NCBI GenBank assembly: GCA_035236585.1
Contig: CP141130.1
Coordinates: forward strand, 75,153,944 to 75,217,943
Source of the DNA: Warburgia ugandensis
Taxonomy: Eukaryota; Streptophyta; Magnoliopsida; Canellales; Canellaceae
Length of the DNA stretch: 64,000 nucleotides
Reading direction: 5' to 3'
The translations under genes were made by a program, and so were the position numbers. Shown in pieces: positions 24,901 through 38,600 of the stretch; position 1 is the first letter of the stretch; each line of letters starts with the position of its first letter. The notes under the pieces are model-generated. The model saw nothing but the letters and a program-made list of their open reading frames with translations. It made no database searches and was not told the origin of the DNA.

Positions 24901-27900
24901 AATGGCTGGGCTAGCTGGTGGGGATGGGCTAGGTATGAAAGGGCGGGCAGGCTGGTGGGCTTAACTGGGCTGAGCAAGGTAGGTAGGCCTGGGCTTGTGG
25001 GCCTCACTGGCATGGGCTGAGAATAGCAGGACTAGCTCTTGGTTTAATTGTGGGGATGGGCTAGGCATGAAAGGGCGAGGCGGGGCCGGTGGGCTTAACT
25101 GGGCTGAGCAAGGTAGGCAGGCTGGGCTGGGAACTTAACTCAACTGGGCTGGGATGGCAGTGCTGGGCTGGCAGGCGTCCCTGCTCTCTCAGGGTGGGCG
25201 GGTCAATGTAGGGAGGCAGGCTGGGCTGCGCGTGGCATGGGGCGGGGCTAGTGGCCTTAACTGGGTTAAGCAAGGCAGGTAGGTAGGTTGGGCTGGGAAT
25301 TTAACTCAAAATGGGCTGCGATGGCATGCTGGGCTGGCAGGTCTGAACTGTGGGCTTAACTTGGCTCACTGGGCCGAGAAATGGCAGGTATGGCCGGGCT
25401 CGTGTGCTACAATGGGATGGGTACGGTATCGCTGCGCTGGTAGAGGTAGGGAGGCAGGCGGGGCAATGTGCGGTTGGGCTAAGCCAGGATGAGATGGGCT
25501 GGCCGGGGCAAGGTAGGCATGGGCTCATGGGCTTAACTAGGCTGACATAAGCTGGGTACGAAGAGCTGGATGGGGCACGCAAGCCTACGACAGGCTGGAT
25601 TGGATACGGCTAGCACGGGAGCGCTGAGCGGAACTGGGCACGGCTGATAGCCACAACTGGTTGGCTGAGATGGGCACGGCAGGGCTGGGTTGATAGGCTT
25701 AAATGGTTGGCTGGTAGGGGCGTGGTAGGGCTTGTACACTTATCTGGGCTGAGCTGGGCTGGCTAGGGCAGGGCTGGTACACTTAACTGGGCTCCACAGC
25801 ACAGGAAAATTAGGCTGGGCTGGACAGAAGCAAGCATCAACCAGCAAGTTCACAAGCTCCAGGGGACTCGCATTGCTGTCTCGCTTGGAAGGAAGAAGTT
25901 GTCTTTTTCTCAACTTGCTTCTAGAGTTTGCTTTTCCTGACTTAAAGTGATTCAAGAGTATGGTCTTTTCATGTTATGTTCAAGTCCACCAGCCCTCAAA
26001 TTGGATGTTATGTATAAGTCAGCCCACCAGCCCATTTCATGTTATAAGTCAGAACAAAAGCCATCAAATTAGATGGGAAAAGCTGGTCTGAGATTGTTTT
26101 ATCATTTCAAAATGCAGTCCTTTTTGAAGGATTGGATGAAGAGTCTTAGGTTAGATTTTCTTTTGGATATTGAAGAGTTTGTTGGAGCCAACTTTGCTCT
26201 CTTTTCTCCAAACTTCTGTGAGCAAGTCTGAGTGGATGTTTGTGTTAGTTTGCTGCACATGTGAAATATGATTACACTGACCCCAATGACCTCCTAGTTT
26301 ATCAATTGTATTTCCATCATGCAGTCTGTAGTGAACCTGTTAATTTTTGCAATATAACATAGTGCGTATAAAAGCATATAGAATGTGTTGAAAAAGTCCA
26401 AATCCTGAATAAATTGAAGCAACTGTAAGCCTGATAGCTCTTGCACTCTGCCACAGAGATTAGAACATTTTCTTAATATATTTTAAAATAGCCAGGGGTC
26501 ATTACCAAGGTTACCCTGGTATCTAGTCACTACTCCCACTAAATAGCAAGCAATAGGCATATTACATGGCATCACTTGATGGATTGCTGAGGAATAGACA
26601 ATAGCAACGTTAAAGCAATTTTGTACATCATTGTCCAAGGAGAGTATCAAGAAGAAAGACATCACCCTTATCAAGCTTAAACCAAGTTAATCTATTCTAG
26701 TTATCAGCAAACTCAATTTTGCTCTAAAGTAAACAAATATTGCCTCTTAAGAGATGTATATCGTCAACATTAATAAACAAAATTTCAAGTTTCATCTTAT
26801 GGTAAATTGTGAGGCTGGGAATTCCCTATCGATGTAACTTGTCAATTCAGTTCCATTCTGACGTGAGAATTGGAACAGAAACTGTATCCAAACATCTCAG
26901 CATGTGTTCTAAACTTATATGGTCATTCTAGTTTGTCCTGATTGTTCGCTACAATTTTCTAACACTTCCTACCAGTTTCCACAGAAAGTTAGATGCCTTC
27001 GGGTCTCTTCAGTGGAAAAATCATTGACAAGAAAATGGAATTCTTTAGCAATGACAAAAACTTCTCATCACAAGGACTACCACATGGTGCACTTGAGAAG
27101 GATACATCTAGATAGTTAATAGCATGTGTAGTTATGCCATTCCGTATCATTGTTTTCTATTGACTAATTTTAAAATTTTTGACTATTAAAAGTTTTGTTG
27201 TGCCATTATCAAAATGGAAACTGGAAAGGGTGGAACACCCATAAAATTCTGTTCTAGAAGAAACTGAGAGCAAGTGATCAATCATATGTCTCAAAGTCCC
27301 AAGCATATGACAGTAGAGGGGAAGTTAAATGAAGTTAATTTGAATTACTTACAGGAAGGATAGTGCAGTGAATTAAAGTATAAGTCACTTTCACTTACTT
27401 TAAGCAAGTTAGAAGTACCAAACTATAGTAAACTGTAAAAATCTAAGCCATCAAACTCTACCTGATGAAGAGATAACAAACTCTACCCTAGTTACTGTAT
27501 CAAACAACAAGAACCTACACTGACAACGAAACCAACCTGTATAATTGGATACTTCCTCTCTGATGAACTCAAGAACATACCCGAACTTGTCCGAACATCA
27601 CTCTTAATTCCCTTGAAATGGAAACAGAAAAAACCAATTATCAAAGATTGATACGAGCCGTTAAAAATTTACAGAAATCAATAGAGATTAAAACATCAAA
27701 ATAAAGAGGTTCCATTTCTGTGTATTAAAAATTTGAACAAATACACCAGCTCCTGCAACATGTAACCACTTTTTGGAAGCTTCCATACATTTATGATAAC
27801 TGATATTACTTGAAAGCATAATATTTCAGAACTGATTCTTACATCCAAAGATGAGCCATACTCATATCGGGTGCTATTTCTAAGATATACTGAATTGAAA

Positions 27901-30900
27901 ACAAAGTAACTATCTTGAGAATTTTCCAGTAGGAACGTGGGTTCAGAAGATAAAGGAACTGACACTTCTCAGTGACGTACTAAGAGGCCAGAGGTGCATA
28001 TAATTCTTTCCCATAACACGAATAGGTTTATATTGACATAAAAGCACATTAAACTTATACAACAGTACTGAATGTGCATCATGTTAAGCTTATAATTACA
28101 TTTGACAACATGAAAGCATTTTTCTATAATTCTAAGGGGCAAATGCGTGTCAGACAGAAATCCACTTGTCTTTTGTAAGTAAGTAGGAATGCCGCATATG
28201 TTTATGCTCTAAAGATGTATGCAATCTCTGTAGCTTATGGACTCAACATTGCTCTACATGGTAAAGACAAAACAATAACAAAATCCTCTACTTGTCACAG
28301 TTATTCTTGGAAAGGTTTGCTCAAACAAGTTCTACGCAGGAAGCATAGAGCACGAAACTATTCACCAGATCACTTGCTGCAGCATGCAATAACATTGTAC
28401 AGAAACTTGTTTATATGTGTTCTAAACACTAGCAGGTATATTGAGTTCAAGCAATTAGCAGAGTTGATTACCTGGCCTGTCTCACAACTTAAAAAATTGA
28501 CCATTCAGAAAAGGAGAAACACAGCGCCTATTTGTTCCTTCTCATGCAATGAAAAATCAATTACCTAAGTAATTTGACTACTAAGCCAAGTGGAAGAGAA
28601 CTGGACAAGAAAATTAGCTAAACCAAGAAGAACAAGAGTGGGTGAACCAAGTTCCTATACATCCAAAAACAAAGAGGAGTTCAACCAACCCTGAAATTCA
28701 CAACAAGAGAGGGTGCAGAAATATGATTCAGAACTTCCATATTAAACTTCAATCCTTACAGTTCTAAACCATTTTTCAACCTACCAAATTCACAAACTCA
28801 GCATGATCATCATCAAGACCTTATCCCAATTAGGGATTGGTCACATGAATCTTGTTCCTCCATTCCCCTCTATTAAGTGTCCCAAAGTTCTTAAATCTTT
28901 TCTCATCACTTCTATCCATGTTCTTTTGGGCCTTCCCCTTGTCCTTTTAGAACCTACGACTAGGATTGCCTCACTCTATCACAAACATATATTAGAATAA
29001 AATTACCATAACAGATCGGGGCTAAACTCAGGATGTGGATAGGGTCTTCAGTGACTTTCTGAAGCCCAAGAATAAAGCCAAAAGGAAAATTAGGCACATC
29101 TTCTGTAACCTTCTAAAAACTACTCTTAAAGCTAAAGGAAAGTTAGAGCTCTTATGAAAGAACAATGATCCAGTTTCTGAAATATCATGTCAACCTGAAT
29201 TTTGTGGGGCCTAAAGCCAAGGTAACCTCAAACAATTAAAATGGGTATCATCTACTCATTGACAAGCTGCCTAACCATTGCCAATCCTCTGTTAAATCAA
29301 TCACCCAAGGAAGATAACGCAGCCACTGCATCCACCATGATGCGCACAGAACAAAAATGTAAAGATCAACAGGAATCAGAGTAAATCAGTACTTGATGTC
29401 AACCATAAACTCTTGAAAGACCTAGTTAAAACTTCAGTTGACTGCGACTTAATTGGATGGAGAATCGTGTGTGTGTGTGTGTGTGTGTGTGCGCTACTTC
29501 CAGGCCATTTGCTGTTTCTGTTTCTAACTCTAGCAAACACTGTCTGTTAGACTCAGCAGAGCCAACTTAAACTCCATCATTCAGACTCACAAAGTCGATG
29601 TCATCTCCACAAAACAACCTCTAGTTAGCAGGCCAAGGAATCTCCTCCTGAACCTACTTTGCCACTCTTTATCTATCAGTTACTGTAATATGAGCTTGAA
29701 GGATAATATGTAGTTTCGTTTATAAAGGTTTGTATTTTGCAGTTGCAGTCACCATGTGAGAGAATACTGGAATATGTTGAGCCTCATGACAAACACTTAA
29801 TAAAGTACAACAAGCAGACCATAACATTTTTTGTTACTTTGCTGTGGTAAACTATATGAAAAATTCTACACCTTAAGCAGCACCATCTTTAGATAGGGAT
29901 TTGTAACCCGTGAACGTCATAAGAAAGACTTTTAATTAGAGAATTTTTATGAATGTCAACTAAGTATTGTAAGTAAATTGATCCCGGCTGTTCAATCATT
30001 TGTTAACCAGAGTCTCTTCCTTTTTGCATATGGCATCACCACTCCCTTTGGCAATATCCACTAATTCGGAACTTACCAATTAACCAACCAACAAAACTAC
30101 GTGTTAAAAATAGGTTAGTAAGTTTCAGAGTAGGTTAACTACAATGTAAATGGGCATGATCCCTCTTGCAGTAGATATTACTAAAACTCCCTAAGAAAAG
30201 TTAAAATAACTGCCGTGAGCACATGGCATATTTAGGATCTAAATAAAGATAAGAGCAGTAAATAGAAGAATGGCAACCACAATATAGAATTGTACGAACG
30301 GAAGCAGAAAACTATAAAAGTATCAAATAAGACTCATTACAGAAAATGTATACTATGCCATTAGCAAACATGCCTTTCCTGTACTTGTATCTACTACAGT
30401 TGAAATCTGAAGGCGAGGTCTCGCAATTGCTCTGAGATAATCACATTCCTGAAATGGTCATTAATGATTATAAAATTTTATAAACTTACTGTTCCATTTA
30501 CATATAAAAGCTTCACTAGGAAAAACCAAATCAATGAGCTCCTAAATTTCTAGGTGGGTAGAATCTTGTACAAACCAAGAAGAGACTGAATGCAGATCCA
30601 AATACCACTAATAAACTATCTCCCCATGTTAGACAGTACTAAGACAGTAAAGTTTGAGAAGAAACTCAAATAGAACCATAAGTCTTTCACAGTGTGTCCG
30701 CCTAAGGATAAAGTGAGATGATTGCAACTCACCTCAACCTGATAGAAAGGGGATTACAACAGTATGTCTGGATACAGAATCAAGCTACAAAACCTAAAAG
30801 TTATTCCCAAACATCTTCCTTTAATCTGTCTTCTCACAGACAATTTCCCAAAGGTAAGACTTTATAATAAATGTAATCCCCTTTCTATCACATAAACCTG

Positions 30901-33900
30901 ATAGAAAGGGGATTACAACAGTATGTCTGAATTCAGAATCAACCCACAAAACCTAAAAGTTATTCTGAGACATCTTCCTTTAATCTGTCTTCTCACAGAC
31001 AATTCCCAAGGTAAGACTTCATTATAACTGATATAGCTCAGCTGATTTTGATAAACAATCCTGTACTACTGTATACAAAATGTCAGATTAATTATGAATC
31101 AGAGTGAGAAGCCGCAGTGGTGTTTAGTAATGGAGATATTAAAAGAAAAAAGTTCAACAAGAAGAGAAGAGATGAAGAGAATGCAAATAGCAGCTTGAAA
31201 GATAGAAATATTGGCTCTCAGTTCAGGAGGAAAGGAGAACAGAGATTAATCAGCATTAAGAAGATAGATCACTGTGTCATGCCTGGTGTACACTTCTATC
31301 TCTAGTTGTTTCACCAAAAAAAAAAGTTGATATCATGCTAGGTAATTCCATTTAAAGGGCAGCACGGTGCACAAAGCTCCCGTGTATGCGGTGTCCGCTG
31401 AAGGAGTGGATCACAAAGGGTCTATAGTATACAGCCTTACCTAGCATTTTTATACGAGGTTGTTTCCAAGCCTCAAACCAGTAACCTCCAGGTCACATGA
31501 CAACAACTCTACCATTGCACCAAGGCTCCCCTTCACTAGGTAATTCCATTTAAATTTCTTAAATGGCCTGAAATTTAACATTTAACTGAACTGAACTTGA
31601 TGATTCATTATCCTCCTTGGATGTTAGTAATAATGTATTGGAATGCGTTATGATTATGTTAAAATTTCTAGAATACTCAACTTTAATACATTTGCTCGTA
31701 ATTGTTTAGCTAAACTGAACTTGATGTTTCCTTGTCTCCTTGAAAGTCAGTAATAGTGCCAGAATGCACTGTGATTTTCATTATAGATCTAAATGACTTC
31801 ACTTTAATACTTTCCCTACCCATAATCATTTAGATGAGAATAAACACAAAAACTTCTACTGATGGCACCAGTACACCCTTTTTACATAATTAACAATGTC
31901 AAAAGCACACAAAATCCATACCTCCATACTCAAAAAATTTTGAAAGATGATAATCCGGGGTGACCAGCTAACTATTTCAGGTTTCACCTACATGAAGAAA
32001 ACAAAGAAATTAAAGAAAGCAGCGACTAGACATATAAATTTCAATCATGTAACAGAATGGCGGAAAAAGTCCATTGGAAAATAAAAAGATGAGGGAAACT
32101 ACTTGCAAACAAGGATTAGTACAATTCAAAGTTGAACAAATTACATTTGTTTTAGCATTCAAAAATATTGAAACAGATTGGGTATTGAGAAGGTTGTTTA
32201 TAGTGTGAAAGAGCTAAAAAGGGCAGCCCTGGTGCACGAAGCTCCCACCTATAGTGTGAAACAGCTATAATCATGAAATTATATAGCTTGCCAATCCTCT
32301 TTTACCAAAATGAAAGTCTGCAAAATAGAAGATGCAGCTATGAACCAAAAGGAGAAACTATTAGAAACATACCAAGAGCTTCCATTACCACTTCAATAAA
32401 GCCACTTATTAGACTCCCTTAAACACTAATCAAAAGGAAAACATATTATTTGCTTCACACAACACGCCAACTTTCTATGCTAAAGCTCCATCCCAGAGAC
32501 AGAGTCATACCACAATGACTAGGAAGTTGGAGCTACTCAATCTCATCCTTGAAGTGAAATTCTTTATATATAAATTGGAATCAATACAGATTCATAGTCA
32601 AGCTAATTATGCAGGTATTTCCTGAATGAACAAGCAACTTATTCAATGTATTTCCTGATATTTAGCAGGGTATACCAGGACTGTGGACCAGAAGGAACCT
32701 GCAAATCCAACAAAGATTACTACTTTTTTCCTTCTTGAGTACATACTGAAAATTTAGCGCCTTCTATTAGACTATTTATATATACTTTTAGCAATGGAGT
32801 TGAGGAAGTAGCCAAGGTCATAAAGGTACATGCTTCACAAGTGGGAGGAGAGTTTTCTCTTAACTACATTGTGTGATGAGTACCCCACACGACCTCTCTT
32901 TTTCCAGCAGAATCACTATTCATGTTGAGTCAAAAAACTGGTTACTGGCTGATGTTCAAGATCTATAAACTTTTATACATTAGGCTCCAATATTGAGCTT
33001 TGATTAATTGGACAACCCTATTTTTATCCCAGGTCATTAATTTCTACATGCATACTGCTCTTATAGCTTCATATATACAATCCCAAAAAGCATTGCCCTA
33101 TTTCCAGTTTGAGGTCAATTATTGCTAACATATTCAAAGACCATCACATCCATGCGAGCTCCAACGATTCTCCCTAGAACAGTGGAAGATATTTTGCACT
33201 TAACCAATTCACTGATTCTGCAAGAAACTGAAACAAAGGTTATGATACCTATCAAAGTACCTGGCAGAACTTTCACTTTGGCAGGCTACATCGGAATTCA
33301 TAATGGCACAACTAAAACTATCATTCATTCAGCTTCACCATAAATTTACATATATATGGCACAATGGTTGATTGTACTATGATTGTGCATCAGGATGTGC
33401 CTGCTTGTACAGTGCATAAGGGAATTCCAAATTCACATCAAATTTAGCCAAGACCACCAAAAGTAAATTGTATCAATATATCAAATGTAAAATAATACTT
33501 ACCTTAATCAAGTTCTAAAAGAATTTAAAGGAAAATAAAGAACAATGGTGGGTCAGAAGCAATATGAGTAAGACCAAAACAATGATGTAAGTATGTTATC
33601 AGTATGAGGACCATGATCTAAAACATACAAATCCAATACGTAGGACATGTGCATCTTTGTCTTTTGCCCAATGTGAAATGCCTGAAAATCATAAGCAAGA
33701 TCAAGCCAAATAAGAGCTAACATACGGCTGAAGGTTAATTGAGAAAGTGGAATAAACATCTAGTATTGGAAAGGGTTTCAAAACATTAAATAAAATATAA
33801 AACGATCTAAATGAAGCAGATGGAAGTAAAATTAAAGGCAACTACAAACACATGGATACTATGAAGCACACTTCAAAATGTTTTCACAATCACTAGGATG

Positions 33901-35602
33901 CCACCTGATCAACATTATCTATTCAATTTATAAACAAAGGCAACCATAAGCAGCTGCCTCCACCAAATGCAAAGGTTGAAAGGATTACCATGTCGTTCCA
34001 TAAGCATATGGTGTTACTGAGTCAAAATTTTCCAAGATAACACAGAGGAGAGAGAGAGAGATCTTCATCCTATCCCACATACCCACATCATAAAATTTGG
34101 CAAATGCTACTCTCAGGAACAACTGTGCTAGCAGAAATAATCTATCAGGCATTTTACACACTCTGGTTGTTAACTTGCTCAGCCAGTATTATTTAACCTC
34201 TTGAAAGTAAATGCTGTGGGAAAAGAAACAAAATAGAAAGAAAGCGGTTCCAGAAGAATAAAGAGAGAAAAAATTGAGGAGAATGATGATCGAAGGAGAA
34301 AACAGAAGGCAGGTTTGCTCTTGCTTAGGTACAGTGGGGATTTTTTCACGTCATGGCCAAGCCATGAATCTTCTTCATCACATCTTGAGGATGGAAGAGT
34401 GAGAGAGAGTGATATGAATGACAGAACAGAGAATGGTACAATTTTCAGGCTTGAAGCAGCTCCAAAGTTATGAATTAGACATAAGTTTGGAACTTATAAA
34501 GAAATATAGAACTGATTGTATTGTACACAATCTGAAAAACAAGAGTAAATTAGGTAGAACATACGAAGATCTGAACTGCACATGGCAAATTCTAGGTTGT
34601 AATTCATAAAATAGGCAAAGCAATCAGAGAACTTTGAAGACCATTGTGTGCTTCCACATTAAATTCAGAGCATCTGAGCTCATCATTTTGCTTTGCACTC
34701 TTGAAAATGCATGCTGATCTGTTATTAGGAAAACAAATTCACAAAAGCAATGCAGAAATGGAGTAAATAGGGATACATGACGAAAATGAAAAAATTTGAA
34801 CAAACATATGTAACAACTGGAAAATTTTGAAGAACATTGTGTTTTAACATCAAATTGGATACATGCTAATCATTTGGGGGAAGGAGATGGGGCAGAGTGA
34901 AAAGAAGTTGACTCTATGTTTGGATCATCCACATGAGAAGACCTGGCAACAGAATTCAGACCACTGTTTGCCTCATCTGAAGGCTGTATGGAAAGATACA
35001 GAATCATGGCACATTTTTTAAAACAACCCATTATTGACAGTTGTTTTGTCATTTAGTAAAATAGATAAGATGAAGGCTGTTTCGCATCTATTTCCAAATC
35101 ATGTTCCTGTTAAGCAGGAAGATTGGCTATTGAAATAGAAACCTTAGTTGTGGGACCCGCTTTTGTTTCCATGCAGCATCTACTTTTAAATAATACCTGC
35201 TGGCGCAAGTCATAACAGCACCAGTTCATAAAAGCCCGCATGATGACAAATGCACTCTTGCTGCTAGCAGACATTGTCCTGTAAGTAGCATTGTCCTAAA
35301 AACACATAACATCATGCTGAGAACTCTTAGAATCTGAACATATCATATAAGATAACGAATCTTTAGGTAATTGAAGATAACCAGCTTTTTGACCCTTAAT
35401 CATTCTTCTAATAGGAGGAAATCCAATGCCTAAACAAAAGAGGATGCTCGTCGAGAAATTGGTGTTATAGTGAAACAATACAAATAAGCATTTATGATCT
35501 CATAGGAACAAGGACATCTATCACTACAGACAAGAGTAGTCCAATACATTTGGCATTACCAATAAAAAAAGGACATTATGAAAATGACACGCACAAAGAT
35601 TT

Positions 35603-35657
<55 letters not shown>

Positions 35658-38600
35658 AAAAAGAAATGCACACAATGATTAAACAAAAAATAACAAAGAG
35701 AACAATACCAAAAAGTTGTACCTTAGAGGCCAGACACATTGCCAATCATTATCCTCCTGACTCAAGAATGTACAACATCATGGAGCAGGATCTTAATCAA
35801 CTCACATAGTAATGCTCAAATGAACGACTAACATTTTGGGAAAAAACATAGAAAGGTTAGGCATATACTAGCAAAGATCTTCTCCTCCAGGTATCTACTG
35901 GTATTCCTATATCATGATCCCTTGATGTTGCAACACTTTTGTAATGACCAGCCTTGCAACTCTAGTTTATCTGGTGGTAGCCACTCTCCATGGACCCTGG
36001 AGAAAGGAACACATTGGGAAAAGAGATATGTCTAGCCTTCAAACTAGTTTACGGTGACTGGTTTCAATATCTTACAGGAAACCTACTAGTTCATTTTTTT
36101 CTGTGACCGTTGACGAGCTCCAGTAAGGCTTTGACTTGCAGAATGCAGGTCACAACAAGACCTTTCCTCCACCATCAACCCCGACATGTACTGGCTTTCA
36201 AAATAAGAGGATCAAAATCTAGACATGTCAAAAGCACAAAAAGTGTGCTGAGAATCCAATGTTACTGGACATGTACTGGAAAACCAATCATCACCTCAAG
36301 CAATATGAAATATATATCTGTATCCCACCTTTAGCAGTCACTGCTAGCTTTTAGACATTATAGCAAGATCTAGCCAATGATCTGGGGGCCCTGACTCATG
36401 CGTCAAGTAGCAACATGGATATGGAGTGCCAGACATGGCAAGCCCTCCCTATTAATCCAGAAAAGGGGACACTAATCAAGCATCATGCTTCCATAGCTTT
36501 TCTTTGACACCCAGCAAGGCAACAGCTCCAATAAATCTGAAGCTTAAAGGATACACTTCTGATGGATAAAGAAACAAAGAATGAAAACTAAAGAAGTGAA
36601 AGTAAAGCACAAAACAGAAACTGCTTAAAATAAATAAAATGTAGAAGAAAAGTCGGATGATAAAGCTGTAGCTTCATTGCAAGTTATAGTAAGAGTCAAA
36701 AGTCCCACACAGATCATTATTTTCAAATACAACATTTCTGCAGATGTGTAAAACTGGCCACATAATTGTTGACTTTGGCATAAGGTGTCCTAGATGAACC
36801 CCAGAGAGTAATAGAAGTGCCTGATAAATCACAGTGAGATAGTGAGTTCAAGCACTCAGTTGAATTGTTTAAGTGCCTTGTCCCACAACCAAGAGGAATG
36901 TGGGTTCAAATCCACTCACCATTCAGAAAGAGTGGCAGGATCTAGCTGAAAGATCAGATAACTACAGGTTATGACATTGAAAATCAAAGATGGATATATT
37001 ACACAATTTAATGGATATATTACATAGTTTGTTTTAGTATCTTATCATAACTTTCTCCAAAGACTAAAAGTTGTACATGGAGATGGATTTGATTGCTCCA
37101 TGCCAAATCCACCAAGAAAAAGGACACAGGAGCATTATAAACCGGCACATTTTGAAACATCTAGTCCAGATGCTTTCACGTGCATATTATTGACGTTGAA
37201 AAGGTGCTTATTCTTATTGGCGCACATATCTGCATTACTAATTTCAGTTGTTTCCATATCTGCTTCTTTTCATTTTATAACATTAGCAATATTAAATGTG
37301 TGCTTGAATGCATATTCCAAAATAACTAAGGTTAGCAACTACCAAGTATGCCGGAGTTACCATACAAGTCCTGAAGATTGGAGGCAGACACATCCAACAA
37401 TTCTCATGATTAGTGTAACTTCTGTAAGATACCATCTCAGTTATGGCTCTCTGTGAACTATAAAGATTGAACATGTACATCAGATGTATTTAGTTGACTT
37501 TTTCACTATATTGATTTTGACATTCTACCATTCATTGTTCATTTGTGGCAGGAATTCCATGCTTTCAAGTTTAATTGGAGGCTTTTAGACATTTTCTGAA
37601 GTTGGGTGTGGTTTTGCAAGGTAGTTCAGTGGCATATTCCTCTCATTTGAGCATGTTACTGTTTGCTTTACACTTGGCACAACAGTAGAGTTGTCGTCAT
37701 GTGACCTTGAGATCAGGGGTTTGAGGTGCCAGCACAGGTAAAAAAAGTATTTGCCTTTCGGACAGAGTGGGAGGTGGAGTAGAAGGGGTTTAATTATGAC
37801 ACAGACGTCATAGAATAATCTGAAATTTCCACTTTTAATTATTCTACAGACGTCACAGAATAATCTGAAATCTCCACCAAGTATATGATTCCAAAGGGTA
37901 TGTAATTGAAGAAAGTTGTCTCCTATTAGTCAATTCAGTGGTTGAAAAAAATTTCCTCCTTGAAGCTTTGAGACATGCTTTAAATGCCTCTTTTGCTGTC
38001 GAAATTCACCACAATTCTCTAAAATAAGCATCAACCTCTTGCAAAAATGCAAAGGCTGCATACTATAGACCCTTGTGATCCGCTCCTTCCCTAGACACTA
38101 CATACATGGGAGCTTCATGTACCGGGCTGCCCTTTTGCTTTGCACTTAGTTCATGAAGAGACAGAAGGAGCAAGAAACTAAAGGAAGAATCCTCTAAAGC
38201 TGGACCACTGGTGTCACCTACTCCCAGCTGTGAACCAATTCTTTGGAACAGTTTCCAAACCAAAACTTTAGCAAACTGATTTCTTATATAAAGGTAACTC
38301 TTTTCTGACTCAAGACTCCCAGCACAAAGTATTTTGTGCTTACAAGAACACAGAATGATTTAGGTACACCTACATGAAAAGGCTCCTTGATTGTCACATT
38401 ACATTTTCATTGACTCTAATAGTAAACTCATTGCAAGTATCAGAAGTTTGATCATATTATTCACAAATTATAGCAGTCACAGCCCTATATGCTGCTTATG
38501 CACTTAAAATAGCAACTAAATCTCACCTTTACTCTTCCATGTTAGGAAGTTTAGTCGACCTTTTATCAAAAGAAGATTTGTCTATATCTGAAAACTTTCA

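Larger units (their letters stand above)
15466..27536 (-). other. P4H1 intron 7 (12.1 kb, TE-filled)
   Basis: In order along the plus strand this intron holds a tandem duplication (15900-16270), a tRNA-like segment (16286-16360), a deleted gypsy element (17712-20097) carrying a SINE, an LTR plus primer site (20358-20974), a foldback (21980-23905), a direct duplication (23826-24148) and a GC-rich array (24225-25826). I recognise nothing in 16450-17700, 20975-21979 or 25827-27536. Confidence 0.9.
27612..30373 (-). other. P4H1 intron 6 (2.76 kb, GC-AG)
   Basis: The intron contains an RTE 3' end at 28802-28985 and a (GT)n tract. The rest, including a 117-codon plus-strand frame at 28215-28568 that I do not recognise, shows no gene. 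Confidence 0.9.
30449..31921 (-). other. P4H1 intron 5 (1.47 kb)
   Basis: The intron contains a small inverted-repeat element with its partial tandem copy, and an Au SINE. Confidence 0.92.

Noticed and set aside
24342-25955. Several open frames on both strands, 60-102 codons
   Set aside because: They fall in or beside the GC-rich array; those inside it consist of repeat-encoded residues (A, L, G, W or P, S, Q), so openness is a product of the repeat.
28215-28568. 117-codon plus-strand frame in intron 6
   Set aside because: No recognisable domain, no splice or promoter context, A+T-rich; treated as chance.
28803-29000. 65-codon plus-strand frame
   Set aside because: Mostly antisense to the RTE 3'-end fragment at 28802-28985.
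37100-37456. 118-codon plus-strand frame in intron 2
   Set aside because: No family recognised and no supporting context; kept out of the gene list.
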